Assembly (NCBI RefSeq): GCF_000368565.1 | Contig: NZ_KB849538.1 | Coordinates: 62,001-126,000 of the forward strand | Reading direction: 5' to 3' | Length of the DNA stretch: 64,000 nt | Source: Acinetobacter gerneri DSM 14967 = CIP 107464 = MTCC 9824 | GTDB lineage: Bacteria > Pseudomonadota > Gammaproteobacteria > Pseudomonadales > Moraxellaceae | Shown: piece after piece, positions 27,211 through 37,252 of the stretch | Layout: each line of letters starts with the position of its first letter | Position numbering within the stretch: the stretch's first letter is position 1 | Notes under the pieces: generated by a model | What the model was told of the DNA's origin: nothing | Database searches by the model: none | The model's input: the letters and a program-made list of their open reading frames with translations, nothing else | Made by a program: the position numbers and the translations under genes

Positions 27211-28542
27211 TTAAGAAATTGATTTTTGAATATATTTTTTATTTTCCTGCGTTTTAAAATCAGGCTTCATAAACGATACTGCTACAATCGCAATCAACGC
27301 CATACACAGCATATAGATGACAATCAATGAAGGATTTCCATGACCAATACTCAGAAGTTTTGTTGCAATTAATGGTGCAAGACCTCCTCCGATAATGCCA
27401 GCAAACTGCACTGAAATAGAAATACCACTATAACGAATTTCTGCAGGAAACTGCCGAGCAAACAATTGCGATTGAGGTGCGTACATAATTGGAAATACTA
27501 CGCCTACGCCTACTACAATTGCAGTCCAAACTAGAATAGGATCTTTAGTATTTAACATGCTGAAAAATGGGTAACAATAGAGCGCCAATACAATCAAACC
27601 GAATCTAAACATATTGCGCTGACCAACTTTATCAGACAAATGTCCACACAAAGGTGTCATAAATAAAATGACGAAGGCACCACAAATCGTTGCAAATAAG
27701 ATCTCCTGTCTTGCGATACCCAATTGCGTTGTTGTGTAAGCCAAAGCAAATGTTGAAGCAATATAAAACCACGCATTTTCCGCAGCACGAGCAAATATAA
27801 TACTGAGCAATTGTTTTGGATGATGCTTAAATACTTGTAATGCTGGTACTTTTATTTCCTTACTTTGATCTTTCACTTTTTCAAAATCAGGCGACTCTGG
27901 CACTTTGACTCGAATATACCAACCTACACCAAGCAAAATGATACTGGCTAAGAATGGTAGTCTCCATCCCCAGCTAAACAATGCTGATTCAGGCAGTAAA
28001 GACACAAGGCCCAATGCGAGTGAGGCAAGCATCAACCCTCCACCAGTACTGGCTTGAGGTAAACTCCCCCAAAAGCCTTTTCTCCCTTCGGGTGCATGTT
28101 CCACAGCCATAAGTACAGCTCCGCCCCATTCACCGCCCATTGCCATCCCTTGGATAAAGCGCAAAATAATCAGGAAAAATGTTGCCCAATAACCAATACT
28201 TGCATAAGTAGGCAATAACCCGATCAATACAGTTGGAATCCCCATCATCATCAATGTCAGCAATAACATTGATTTACGTCCGATTTTATCACCGAAATGC
28301 CCAAAAATAATGCCACCTAATGGACGTCCAATGAAACCAACAGCATAAGTTGCAAATGCGGCCAGCACGCCAGTAAGCGGATCTAAATTTGGAAAAAACA
28401 ATTTATTAAAAATTAAAGCGGCTGCAGCACCATAAATAAAAAAGTCATACCATTCGATAGTCGTCCCAACCATACTGGAGATACCAGCTAAACGATGTGA
28501 TGATTTTTTCTGATTTACGTTATTTCCTTGTACTTGTGACAT
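27211..28542 (-). CDS. MFS transporter of the metabolite:proton symporter type
   Basis: A 443-residue, 12-helix major facilitator of the MHS (ProP/ShiA-like) group. Motifs seen are MVGTTIEWYDFFIYG in helix 1, GHFGDKIGRKSML between helices 2 and 3, and RFIQGMAMGGEWGGAVLMAVEHAP in helix 5. It is the last gene of the valine/isobutyrate operon, so it may import a branched-chain acid or related carboxylate; the substrate is inferred. ATG 28542 is chosen over the longer frame from 28605 because AAGGA lies 9 bases before it. The tRNA-site terminator follows it. Confidence 0.88.
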   Translation of the reverse strand: MSQVQGNNVNQKKSSHRLAGISSMVGTTIEWYDFFIYGAAAALIFNKLFFPNLDPLTGVLAAFATYAVGFIGRPLGGIIFGHFGDKIGRKSMLLLTLMMMGIPTVLIGLLPTYASIGYWATFFLIILRFIQGMAMGGEWGGAVLMAVEHAPEGRKGFWGSLPQASTGGGLMLASLALGLVSLLPESALFSWGWRLPFLASIILLGVGWYIRVKVPESPDFEKVKDQSKEIKVPALQVFKHHPKQLLSIIFARAAENAWFYIASTFALAYTTTQLGIARQEILFATICGAFVILFMTPLCGHLSDKVGQRNMFRFGLIVLALYCYPFFSMLNTKDPILVWTAIVVGVGVVFPIMYAPQSQLFARQFPAEIRYSGISISVQFAGIIGGGLAPLIATKLLSIGHGNPSLIVIYMLCMALIAIVAVSFMKPDFKTQENKKYIQKSIS

Positions 28543-28650
28543 ATTGATATCCATCCTTATCTTTTTTGTTTTTAAATGTCTATATTCCACCTTAAACATA
28601 GACATTGATCTTTCAGTTTTCTCCTTTAAAACGATATAAAAGCACTTGAA

Positions 28651-29676
28651 TTACGCTAATTTTTCTAAAATTTGCTCCAATTCAGGATTGTTCTTTTGCC
28701 ATTTTGGTGTTTTATCTTTATCAACAATCAAGGCACGTACACCCTCGATAAAGTCACCATGCTCAAACCAAATATCTTGTAGATCACGTTCTAACAGCAT
28801 GCATTGTTGCAAAGACATTCCACGTCCCAAATGCTGTAGTTTCAAACTGGTTTGTTTGGCAATCAATGAACGTTGCTGCAAAAGCGACAAAATCTTCTCA
28901 GCCCATGCTTTGTATTGCTCATCCTTTTCATTTTCAAGGCTTTGCTCGATTTCATCGATATTTTCAAATGAGAAGTGTCGCGCAATCACATCACGTAAAT
29001 CTTGCAATTGACTTGCGGCTGGATGAGTAATAAATCGAGAAATGATCTGTTCGATCTTTTCCTTGTTTAAGTTGTCAGATCCCGCTAGAGCATCTTGTAA
29101 AGCACCCAGTTGTTCACTCGGCACATGATAGTCAATCAAGTCCAAATACAAGGCATCACTACTACTAATTTGCTCACCAGTCGTTGCCATATAGACCCCG
29201 ATATCATCGAGCCTTGATAAGAAATGGGTCGCACCAACATCAGGGAAAAAACCGATCGCTGTTTCAGGCATGGCAAAGCGTGATTTCTCACTACTGATAA
29301 TGATATGGCAAGCCTCTGCCAAACCAAAACCACCACCAAGCACATAGCCATCAAGCATCACCACAACTGCTTTTTGATAGGCACGAATTGCATCAAGCAT
29401 TTGATATTCAGCAATAAAATAGCCTTTATAATCAGGTGCACTATTTTTATAACAATCATATAAATAGCGAATGTCCCCACCCGCACAAAATGCTTTTGGA
29501 CTATTGGACTTAATCAAAATTGCCTGTACCGAATCATCATTTTTCCAATGTTCGAGCTGTGCAATGATGTCCTCGATCATATTCAGTGAAAGTGCATTGA
29601 GGTGAGCAACTCGGTTGAGTGCAATGATCCCCAAAGCGCCTTGTTGTTCGATATCGAGTTGATTTTCAATATTCAT
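28651..29676 (-). CDS. 3-Hydroxyisobutyryl-CoA hydrolase
   Basis: A crotonase-fold hydrolase of 341 residues that would release 3-hydroxyisobutyrate from its CoA ester, the step before MmsB. The oxyanion-hole segments AFCAGGDIRYLYDCYK and VVMLDGYVLGGGFGLAEA and the catalytic segment FAMPETAIGFFPDVGATHFLSRL are those of the HIBYL-CoA hydrolase group, not of true hydratases. The length is 80 residues above simple enoyl-CoA hydratases, as in that group. It lies 13 bp after the enoyl-CoA hydratase gene in the same operon. Confidence 0.9.
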   Translation of the reverse strand: MNIENQLDIEQQGALGIIALNRVAHLNALSLNMIEDIIAQLEHWKNDDSVQAILIKSNSPKAFCAGGDIRYLYDCYKNSAPDYKGYFIAEYQMLDAIRAYQKAVVVMLDGYVLGGGFGLAEACHIIISSEKSRFAMPETAIGFFPDVGATHFLSRLDDIGVYMATTGEQISSSDALYLDLIDYHVPSEQLGALQDALAGSDNLNKEKIEQIISRFITHPAASQLQDLRDVIARHFSFENIDEIEQSLENEKDEQYKAWAEKILSLLQQRSLIAKQTSLKLQHLGRGMSLQQCMLLERDLQDIWFEHGDFIEGVRALIVDKDKTPKWQKNNPELEQILEKLA

Positions 29677-29689
29677 CTAGCGCCTCTTT

Positions 29690-30463
29690 TTATTGATTTT
29701 TAAATATCGCTTGGCGTTTTTCAACAAAAGCCTGCATTCCTTCTTTTTGATCCAAAGTCGCAAAAATCGAGTGGAAGGTTCGTCGTTCAAAACGTAAACC
29801 TTCTGCAAGGCTCACCTCAAATGCACGATTGATTGACTCCTTGATCATCATGGTTGCCGTCAACGATTTTTCTGCGATTTTCTCAGCTGCTGCAAGCGTT
29901 TCTTCTAACAAAGTTGCTTTTGGAAATATACGTGCCACTAGACCACTTTGTTCAGCTTCTTCAGCAGCCATTTGACGTGCAGTTAAACACATTTCCATTG
30001 CTTTTGCTTTGCCAATCGCCAAAGTCAAACGTTGTGTCCCACCAATGCCTGGAATCACGCCCAATGTTACTTCTGGCAAACCAAATTTGGCATTATCCGC
30101 ACAGTAAATAAAATCACACATCAATGCCAATTCACATCCACCACCCAGTGCATAACCGCTCACAGCTGCGATCAAAGGTTTACGGCGTTGAGCAATGCGA
30201 TCTGCAAGATTGAAAAAATCATCATAATAAATATCTGGGAAATTGAGTTCAGCCATTTCCTTAATATCTGCTCCTGCAGCAAATGCTTTTTCTGAACCTG
30301 CCAAAACGATGCAACCAATTTCACGATCTTTTTCAAGTTCATCCAGTGCCAAGTTGATTTCACTAATCAATTGACTGTTTAAGGCATTCAATGCCTGTGG
30401 ACGATTAAGCTGAATCAGTCCAACCCCATTTTGTTTTTGCAATATGATGCTTTGCCATTGCAT
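29690..30463 (-). CDS. Enoyl-CoA hydratase (methacrylyl-CoA hydratase in context)
   Basis: A 257-residue crotonase of standard length. The oxyanion-hole motifs EKAFAAGADIKEMAEL and VSGYALGGGCELALMCDF and the two catalytic glutamates (in GCELAL and GLPEVTLGVIPGIGGTQRL) are present. In this operon it should hydrate methacrylyl-CoA to 3-hydroxyisobutyryl-CoA. A 77-bp gap separates it from the dehydrogenase gene before it. Confidence 0.92.
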   Translation of the reverse strand: MQWQSIILQKQNGVGLIQLNRPQALNALNSQLISEINLALDELEKDREIGCIVLAGSEKAFAAGADIKEMAELNFPDIYYDDFFNLADRIAQRRKPLIAAVSGYALGGGCELALMCDFIYCADNAKFGLPEVTLGVIPGIGGTQRLTLAIGKAKAMEMCLTARQMAAEEAEQSGLVARIFPKATLLEETLAAAEKIAEKSLTATMMIKESINRAFEVSLAEGLRFERRTFHSIFATLDQKEGMQAFVEKRQAIFKNQ

Positions 30464-30540
30464 GATTGATTCCCTATTCTTACTGAATTATTTAACTGTT
30501 TTTGCTTTAAATTTTGCGAACAATTTTCAATGAAAATGCA

Positions 30541-31668
30541 CTATAAACTGCGTGCAATAACCAAGCGCTGTATATCACTGGTTCCTTCGTAAATCTGGCA
30601 AATACGTGCATCACGATAAATTCGCTCAATCGGGAAATCTTTGAGATAGCCATAGCCACCAAACACTTGTAATGCTGCTGAACAGACGCGCTCTGCCATT
30701 TCCGAAGAAAAAAGTTTTGCCATAGAAGCTTCATTTAAACAGGGTTGCCCTGCTTCTTTTAAACGTGCTGCATGGTGGACCAATTGTCTTGCTGCTTCGA
30801 TTTCTGTTGCCATACTGGCAAGTCGAAATGCAATGGCTTGATGTTCAAATATAGGCTTACCAAAAGTGATGCGCTCTTTGGCATATTTGGTTGCTTCTTC
30901 TAGTGCTGCACGCGCCAAACCCACTGCCTGTGCTGCGATACCAATACGTCCACCTTCAAGATTTGCCAATGCTATTTTCAAGCCTTCACCCTCTTGACCG
31001 AGCATTAAGCTTTTGTGAATACGCACATCTGTCAATGCAATTTGACAGGTATCCGATGCATGTAGACCCAATTTTTCTTCGACTCGAATGACTTCATATC
31101 CCGGCGTTTCACGTGGAACTAGAAATGCACTGATGCCTTTTTTACCCGCACTTGGATCTGTGACCGCAAAGACGATAATTACCCCAGCATTGTCACCTGA
31201 AGTAATAAATTGCTTAGCCCCATTTAAAATATAGTCATCACCATCTTTGACCGCACGTGTCTTGATCGCAGCAGCATCAGAGCCTGTATGTGGCTCAGTC
31301 AATGCAAATGCACCGATCATTTCACCTTGTGCCAACGGAACTAAAAAGCGTTGTTTCTGTTCTTCTGTACCAAATTTTAAAATTGGAACACAGCCAACTG
31401 AGTTATGTACGCTCATGATAGTCGAGGTTGCACCATCAGCAGCTGCAATTTCCTCAAGCGCCATCACATAAGCCAAATTTCCAGTTTCAGAACCGCCCCA
31501 TTGATCAGGGATTAACATACCTAAAAAACCCAGTTGTCCCATTTGTGCCAATGCATCTTTAGGGAAAATGCCATGCTTATCCCACTCGCTGGCATTAGGT
31601 TTGATTTGTTCTTGAGCAAAACTCCGAGCCATATCCTGTATGAGTAGTTGTTCTTCACTAAATTGCAT
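30541..31668 (-). CDS. Acyl-CoA dehydrogenase (isobutyryl-CoA dehydrogenase in context)
   Basis: A 375-residue flavoprotein with the full acyl-CoA dehydrogenase fold. FAD and substrate motifs [18 protein letters not shown] and the C-terminal signature [20 protein letters not shown] are clear. The sequence ends [17 protein letters not shown], which holds the Glu of short-chain enzymes. It should oxidise isobutyryl-CoA to methacrylyl-CoA. The specificity is inferred from the mmsAB operon. Confidence 0.92.
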   Translation of the reverse strand: MQFSEEQLLIQDMARSFAQEQIKPNASEWDKHGIFPKDALAQMGQLGFLGMLIPDQWGGSETGNLAYVMALEEIAAADGATSTIMSVHNSVGCVPILKFGTEEQKQRFLVPLAQGEMIGAFALTEPHTGSDAAAIKTRAVKDGDDYILNGAKQFITSGDNAGVIIVFAVTDPSAGKKGISAFLVPRETPGYEVIRVEEKLGLHASDTCQIALTDVRIHKSLMLGQEGEGLKIALANLEGGRIGIAAQAVGLARAALEEATKYAKERITFGKPIFEHQAIAFRLASMATEIEAARQLVHHAARLKEAGQPCLNEASMAKLFSSEMAERVCSAALQVFGGYGYLKDFPIERIYRDARICQIYEGTSDIQRLVIARSL

Positions 31669-31688
31669 ATTGTCTTCCTTCCAAATCT

Positions 31689-33362
31689 TTAGCTGGCAGT
31701 CTTATTTTCACTATGTTGCTGTGCGGCTTGTTGTTTAGCAATCTCTTGATTACGCAATAAAAAGCGTTGAATTTTTCCACTTGGTGTTTTAGGCAATTCG
31801 CTGACAAATTCTACAAGACGCGGATAAGCATGTGCGGATAGGCGTTTTTTGACGTATTGCCCTAATTCCTCAGCCAATTGCTCTGTTGCAGTCGCATCTT
31901 TTGCCAAGATGACAAATGCTTTTACGATCTCAGTTTTCTCAGGATCAGGGACACCAACGACTGCAGCTTCAACCACTGCATCATGTTCAAGGAGCGCACT
32001 TTCTACATCAAATGGACCGATACGATAGCCTGATGTGGTAATCACATCATCACTACGTCCCACAAAACTCATACTGCCATCTTCATGCAATTCGGCAGTA
32101 TCCCCAGTCAAATAATAATGCTTAATAAATGGTGATTTTTGACTTTGTTTATAACCGCCAAACCACATCATCGGTGATTGGCTAATATCAACTGCCAATA
32201 TTCCTGGAGTATCAGGTGGCAATTCTTCACCCTGTTCGTCCACCACAGCAACACGATAACCCGGACTTGCAAATCCTGCTGCACCTGCACGAACAGGATG
32301 CTCTAGACCATGATGATTGCAGACCACCATACCCACTTCAGTTTGACCATAATGGTCAAAGATTGGTGCATCTAATACCTGTTTAAACCATCGGATCACT
32401 TCAGGATTGAGAGGTTCACCCGCACTGCTGACCACACGGAACTGCCCTTTCAATGTTTCCATCAATTGTGGATCAGCTGCCATCATCATACGGTAAGCTG
32501 TTGGCGCACCTGCAAGATTGGTAATTTGATAATCTCGTACGATTTGCAGCAGACTATCGACGCTAAATCCACCTTCATAGAACAATGTCGCATGTCCGAT
32601 AAATAATGGACCCGTAATACCGTAGTACAAGCCATAAGCCCAACCCGGATCAGCAATATTCCAAAATGAATCTTCTTCTCGCAGACCCACAGCATCAATC
32701 ATATAGCGACCAAAAGCCAGTAAAGCTTTCAATGGCACTTGTAATGGTTTTGCCAGCCCTGTTGTGCCCGATGTAAACATCAATAAAAAAGGCTCATTGA
32801 TATCACACATCACACATTCACATTGATCCGATTGGGCATTTAACACATCCCAAAAATTCAGATCACCTGCCTGCACGCCCTGACCTTGCAGATCTGCAAC
32901 CGTTACGATTTGAGGACATTTTTCTACTTCATCAAGTTTGCTACGATTACCAACATCCGTTACTACCAGTTTGCTTTGTGCCAATTGCACTCGGTGTTCA
33001 ATCGCTTTAGGACCAAAGGCCGTAAAGAGTGGTTGATAAACCGCACCAATTCTCCAAGCAGCTAAAATCGTAATCAATAACTCAGGGGTACGTGGCAACA
33101 AACCAGAAACTCGATCGCCTTTTTCTACACCTTGTGATTTTAAAAAGTTAGCGTATTGACTCGACCATGCTTTCAATTGCTTAAATGTGTATTGTTCTTT
33201 ACGACCGTCTTTACCCTGCCAATACAAGGCAATTTTGTCGCCATCCGCATAACGATCACAACACTCATAACAAGCATTCAATGCATCTTTTGAACCTGAC
33301 AACATATTTTGTGCAACATTCTCAAGATCAAAAGCTTGTGTTGCGTCTTGGTAATTTGACAT
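31689..33362 (-). CDS. AMP-forming acyl-CoA synthetase
   Basis: A 557-residue ANL-superfamily ligase. The motifs are the P-loop [13 protein letters not shown], the substrate loop [11 protein letters not shown], the hinge region [33 protein letters not shown] and the catalytic Lys in [13 protein letters not shown]. It resembles acetyl- and medium-chain acyl-CoA synthetases. In this operon it could activate isobutyrate or propionate. ATG 33362 (MSNYQDATQ) is preferred over 33410, because GAGGT lies 8 bases before it and the extra 16 residues look unlike a conserved N-terminus. Confidence 0.88.
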   Translation of the reverse strand: MSNYQDATQAFDLENVAQNMLSGSKDALNACYECCDRYADGDKIALYWQGKDGRKEQYTFKQLKAWSSQYANFLKSQGVEKGDRVSGLLPRTPELLITILAAWRIGAVYQPLFTAFGPKAIEHRVQLAQSKLVVTDVGNRSKLDEVEKCPQIVTVADLQGQGVQAGDLNFWDVLNAQSDQCECVMCDINEPFLLMFTSGTTGLAKPLQVPLKALLAFGRYMIDAVGLREEDSFWNIADPGWAYGLYYGITGPLFIGHATLFYEGGFSVDSLLQIVRDYQITNLAGAPTAYRMMMAADPQLMETLKGQFRVVSSAGEPLNPEVIRWFKQVLDAPIFDHYGQTEVGMVVCNHHGLEHPVRAGAAGFASPGYRVAVVDEQGEELPPDTPGILAVDISQSPMMWFGGYKQSQKSPFIKHYYLTGDTAELHEDGSMSFVGRSDDVITTSGYRIGPFDVESALLEHDAVVEAAVVGVPDPEKTEIVKAFVILAKDATATEQLAEELGQYVKKRLSAHAYPRLVEFVSELPKTPSGKIQRFLLRNQEIAKQQAAQQHSENKTAS

Positions 33363-33453
33363 CCTTTTATACCTCGGTCTAGATTTGTTGTTCTTCACGA
33401 CGGGTTTCATAGATTATTTTAAAAATAGGCCTTCCTATGGCGATATTTTTTAA

Positions 33454-34350
33454 CTATTCGTTATTTTCAGGCGCGAGATATTGCTGAATAATGCTGGAGA
33501 AATCCAGCCCAGCATGACCCTGTAAACAGCGTTGTTGATACATCTGTTCAGCGAGTCCGCCCATTAAAATCGGTTGTTTAACTTGAGCCGCAGCCTCAAT
33601 CGCCAAGCCCATATCTTTGAGCATCAATCCTGTTGCGAAGCCATCTGTATAGCCTCGACCTGCAGGTGCATTTTCAGAAATTCCCGGCCAAGGGTTACAA
33701 ACTTCTGAGCTCCAGCAACGACCGCTGGATGTATTGATCACGCCTGCCAATGCTTTGGTATCAATCCCGAGTTTTGCACCCAAGGCCATACCTTCTGCCA
33801 CAGCAATCATCGAAATACCCAAGATCATATTGTTGCAAATCTTGGCAATTTGACCTGCACCAACCTCACCACAGTGCACTAGATTTTTGCCCATATGGCT
33901 TAAAATCGGTTGAGCATCCTGAAAAGTTTGCGCTGCAGCCCCGACCATAAAGGTCAGAGTGCCTGCGCCTGCACCAATGGTTCCGCCAGAAACAGGTGCA
34001 TCACAAATTTTAATGCCTTTCGCTTCGGCAACAGCTGCCAAATCTTTGATGGTCTGTGGATCAATAGTACTGCTATCAATGCAGAGACTGCCTGCTTTTA
34101 AGACCTCAAATACACCATTTTCGCCCAAATACACATCTTTGACATGTTTTGCAGCAGGTAACATGGTGATGACCACATCGGCATTTTTTGCAGCCGCCTG
34201 AGGGCTTTCACAAACCACACCACCAGCTTTGGCAAAGTGTTCAATGGCTATTTCACTGAGGTCAAAACCTGAGACATTCAAACCCGCTTTTAGGAGATTA
34301 TGCGCCATTTTCCCGCCCATATTCCCCAAACCAATAAATGCAATATTCAT
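33454..34350 (-). CDS. mmsB: 3-Hydroxyisobutyrate dehydrogenase
   Basis: Oxidises 3-hydroxyisobutyrate to methylmalonate semialdehyde with NAD. The 298 residues have the Rossmann start IGLGNMGGKMAHNLL, the substrate-binding DAPVSGGTIGAGAGTLTFMVG and the catalytic Lys in GQIAKICNNMILG. It lies 14 bp downstream of mmsA and they are surely co-transcribed. Confidence 0.95.
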   Translation of the reverse strand: MNIAFIGLGNMGGKMAHNLLKAGLNVSGFDLSEIAIEHFAKAGGVVCESPQAAAKNADVVITMLPAAKHVKDVYLGENGVFEVLKAGSLCIDSSTIDPQTIKDLAAVAEAKGIKICDAPVSGGTIGAGAGTLTFMVGAAAQTFQDAQPILSHMGKNLVHCGEVGAGQIAKICNNMILGISMIAVAEGMALGAKLGIDTKALAGVINTSSGRCWSSEVCNPWPGISENAPAGRGYTDGFATGLMLKDMGLAIEAAAQVKQPILMGGLAEQMYQQRCLQGHAGLDFSSIIQQYLAPENNE

Positions 34351-34364
34351 CCTTGAACTCCTGC

Positions 34365-35882
34365 TTAACGTAGGCTAATCGTGGTATTCACTTCGCCAGC
34401 TTCATGGCTATCTTCAAACCAACGACTCGTGATGGTTTTGGTTTGCGTATAGAACTGTACCGCTTGCTTGCCATAAGGACCGAGATCACCAAGTTTTGAA
34501 CCACGAGATCCAGTGAAACTAAAGAATGGAACAGGTACAGGGATTGGGATATTGATGCCCACTTGACCGATATCGATTTGATTTTGGAAATTACGTGCGA
34601 CTGCACCACTTTGAGTAAATAAACCAACACCATTACCAAATGGATTGGCATTGACCAATGCAACCGCTTCTTCAAATGTATCGACTGAAATAATGGCAAG
34701 TACTGGTCCAAAAATTTCTTCTTTATAAATGCGCATATCAGTCGTGACATGATTGAAAATGGTCGCACCAACAAAATTGCCTTCCTCATATCCTTTGACA
34801 ACGACATCACGACCATCAAGTAACAATGTTGCGCCTTGTTCTACGCCACTATTGATCAAATCAGTTACACGCGCTTTGGCACGTGGTGAAATCACTGGTC
34901 CAATATCGGTATTCGGTTCATGACCAGCATTTACATTGAGTTTTTTTGCCTTTTCTACTAGATCATTGACCCAGTTTTGGCTCTCACCGACCATCACAGC
35001 GACAGACAATGCCATACAACGCTGTCCTGCCGCACCAAAAGCTGCGCCGACTAAAGCATTTAAAGTCTGTTCTTTGTTGGCATCTGGCATAACTACAACA
35101 TGGTTTTTAGCACCCATCATGGACTGTACACGTTTGCCATGTTGACCTGCCAAATTGTAAACATGCGTACCTACAGCCGTCGAACCAACAAATGAAATCG
35201 CTTTAATATGTTGATGCGTACATAAACGATCCACGACATCTTTACCACCATGCACAACGTTCAAGACACCTGCAGGAATACCTGCTTCAATCGCAAGTTC
35301 AACCAACATCATGGTCGATAATGGATCTTGCTCAGATGGTTTGAGTACAAAAGTATTGCCACAAACGATCGCCATTGGGAACATCCAAAGCGGAATCATC
35401 GCAGGGAAATTGAAAGGTGTAATGCCAGCACAAACACCCAAAGGTTGTTGCAGTGTATAGGTATCTACCCCACGTGCTACACCCTCAACATATTCACCCA
35501 TTTGCAATGTCCCGATCGAACATGCATGCTCAACAACTTCCAAACCACGTTGAATATCACCCTCAGCATCCGCCAAAGTTTTACCTTGTTCAGCAGTCAA
35601 AACGCGCGCAATGTCTTTCATATTTGCACGAATCAAATCTTGCAACTTCAACATGATTCGCATACGAGCTTGAATTGGTGTATGACGCCAAGTCGCAAAA
35701 GCTGCTTGTGCAGAAGCGATCGCAGCATCCACTTCATCCATCGTTGCAAATGGCACACGGCCAATTACTTCTTGGTTTGCTGGATTGACAATGTCTTGCC
35801 ACTCAGATGTTTTAGATTCGACAAATTGTCCATTGATCAGTAACTTAGCTGTGCTTGATTGAATATTTGACATGGTGTTCAT
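34365..35882 (-). CDS. mmsA: Methylmalonate-semialdehyde dehydrogenase (CoA-acylating)
   Basis: Converts methylmalonate semialdehyde to propionyl-CoA, ending valine breakdown. A 505-residue aldehyde dehydrogenase with QQPLGVCAGITPFNFPAMIP, the NAD-site FVGSTAVG and the nucleophile Cys in GAAGQRCMALSV. KPSEQDPLST and the C-terminal FFSFTGSRGSKLGDL are typical of MmsA. It is the first gene of the seven-gene operon. ATG 35882 has GGAG five bases upstream. It is divergent from a LysR regulator gene. Confidence 0.95.
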   Translation of the reverse strand: MNTMSNIQSSTAKLLINGQFVESKTSEWQDIVNPANQEVIGRVPFATMDEVDAAIASAQAAFATWRHTPIQARMRIMLKLQDLIRANMKDIARVLTAEQGKTLADAEGDIQRGLEVVEHACSIGTLQMGEYVEGVARGVDTYTLQQPLGVCAGITPFNFPAMIPLWMFPMAIVCGNTFVLKPSEQDPLSTMMLVELAIEAGIPAGVLNVVHGGKDVVDRLCTHQHIKAISFVGSTAVGTHVYNLAGQHGKRVQSMMGAKNHVVVMPDANKEQTLNALVGAAFGAAGQRCMALSVAVMVGESQNWVNDLVEKAKKLNVNAGHEPNTDIGPVISPRAKARVTDLINSGVEQGATLLLDGRDVVVKGYEEGNFVGATIFNHVTTDMRIYKEEIFGPVLAIISVDTFEEAVALVNANPFGNGVGLFTQSGAVARNFQNQIDIGQVGINIPIPVPVPFFSFTGSRGSKLGDLGPYGKQAVQFYTQTKTITSRWFEDSHEAGEVNTTISLR

Positions 35883-35968
35883 GACCTCTCCTTAGGCAAT
35901 ATTTTTATTGTTCCGATTCATTTATAACCAAACTAGCAAAGAAAACTTTGACCGCCAACGTAAATTCA

Positions 35969-35995
35969 TGCACGATTGTTGTGCAAATTTGCACA
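35969..35995. promoter_or_regulatory. Overlapping palindromes between mmsA and the LysR gene
   Basis: TGTGCAAATTTGCACA (35980-35995) is a perfect 16-bp palindrome. A second, TGCAC - 7 bases - GTGCA (35969-35985), shares its right arm with the left part of the first. They lie just before the LysR gene start at 36011 and within the mmsA upstream region. LysR proteins bind such T/A-centred inverted repeats, so this is the likely operator. Confidence 0.7.
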
Positions 35996-36010
35996 GGATA
36001 AATAACAAAA

Positions 36011-36892
36011 ATGAAAGTGGATTGGGATCATTTACAATTTTTTTTAGTTTTGGCACGTGCTAAAACATTGACCAATGCTGCCCGAATCATTGGCGTTGAA
36101 CACAGCACCGTCGCTAGACGAATACAGGCTTTGGAGCTTGCTTTAGGGACACCTTTGTTTAAAAGAGAAGCTTCTGGTTACGAATTAACTTTGGAAGGGT
36201 TGGCACTTGTTCCTAGAGTTGAACAAATGGAGCAAGCTTTTTTACAAATAGAAAAACCACATCAACCTTTACAAGGTCGTGTGCGAATTGGCACACCCGA
36301 AGGCTTTGGCACAGCATTTTTAGCAAATTTATTGGCAGAATTTTCCAAACAATACCCTTTACTCACCATCGACCTGATCCCCGTACCCAAGATGATTAAG
36401 CTCTCACATCGAGAAGCTGACATCGTAATTTCGATCGATCGCCCAAAATCAGGACCATATATCATCACCCGATTGTCCGATTATTGTCTTAAAATTTATG
36501 GCAGTAAAAAATACTTAGCAGAAAATCCACCGATAGAAAAACTCGCAGATTTAACCCAGCACCGCTTTGTCAATTATATTGATGACCTGATTTATAGTCC
36601 TGAATTATATTGTTTGGAACGCATTCCGCTGCAACTCAATGCCAACTTTCGAAGTAGCAGTATTTTGGCACAACAAATCGCGGTAAGTGCGGGTGCAGGT
36701 CTGGCTATTTTGCCCAAATTTTTAGCAGATGATAAAAGTGAATTGGAACAAGTTTTAGCAAATGAAGTTCGATTTACACATACATTTTGGATGCTGACCT
36801 TAGTTGATTTACAACATGAACCACGCATTAAACTGGTTTGGGATTATTTGCGAAGTCAAGCAGATAAACAACAAGGTTTATTGATGGATTAA
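36011..36892 (+). CDS. LysR-family regulator of the mms operon
   Basis: A 293-residue LysR regulator. The N-terminal helix-turn-helix covers about residues 5-62 (LARAKTLTNAARIIGVEHSTVARRIQALELALGTPLFKREASGYELT) and the effector domain runs from about residue 90. It is divergent from mmsA with 128 bp between them and palindromes near its start. The expected role is control of the valine/isobutyrate operon and of itself. Pseudomonas uses an AraC-type MmsR for this job, so the LysR protein is a different solution here. Confidence 0.9.
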   Translation: MKVDWDHLQFFLVLARAKTLTNAARIIGVEHSTVARRIQALELALGTPLFKREASGYELTLEGLALVPRVEQMEQAFLQIEKPHQPLQGRVRIGTPEGFGTAFLANLLAEFSKQYPLLTIDLIPVPKMIKLSHREADIVISIDRPKSGPYIITRLSDYCLKIYGSKKYLAENPPIEKLADLTQHRFVNYIDDLIYSPELYCLERIPLQLNANFRSSSILAQQIAVSAGAGLAILPKFLADDKSELEQVLANEVRFTHTFWMLTLVDLQHEPRIKLVWDYLRSQADKQQGLLMD

Positions 36893-37252
36893 ATAAAAAT
36901 TCATAAATATAAGTCGTCATTGGCATTTATAATTGTTTTTTGGTTGAGTATTAAATTCAGTATTTAAATACATAATTATCAGCACAAAAACTTTACAGCT
37001 TTTATGATTTACGCTATGTTAAAAACCAAACATAGTATTTTATTTTTGATCATAAAATTTTAAATATTCAAAAATAATACATATTTTTAAACTTTTGCAA
37101 TATTTTATTTTTGGGGATCATAATGCTCAATTTTATTTTTTATAAGCACCAATATTTCAAAATTTTTATTTTAAAATAATTCCAATAAAATCATAATTTT
37201 TTGATTTTTATTATTTTAAACCTTATAGAATATTTAAAATAAAGAGAATAGC
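36893..37252. other. AT-rich gap before the second exporter
   Basis: 360 bp of very AT-rich sequence. An 18-codon frame at 37123-37179 (MLNFIFYKHQYFKIFILK) has GGGGA before it and could be a leader, but the composition makes chance likely. The promoter of the HlyD-ATPase-permease operon must lie here; no clear boxes are seen. Confidence 0.4.

Noticed and set aside
34388..34819. 143-residue minus-strand frame within mmsA
   Set aside because: It is a shadow in another frame of the same strand, with no recognisable domain.
37123..37179. 18-codon leader frame before the second exporter
   Set aside because: Composition is almost pure A/T, no conserved feature; kept only as a remark in the gap entry.
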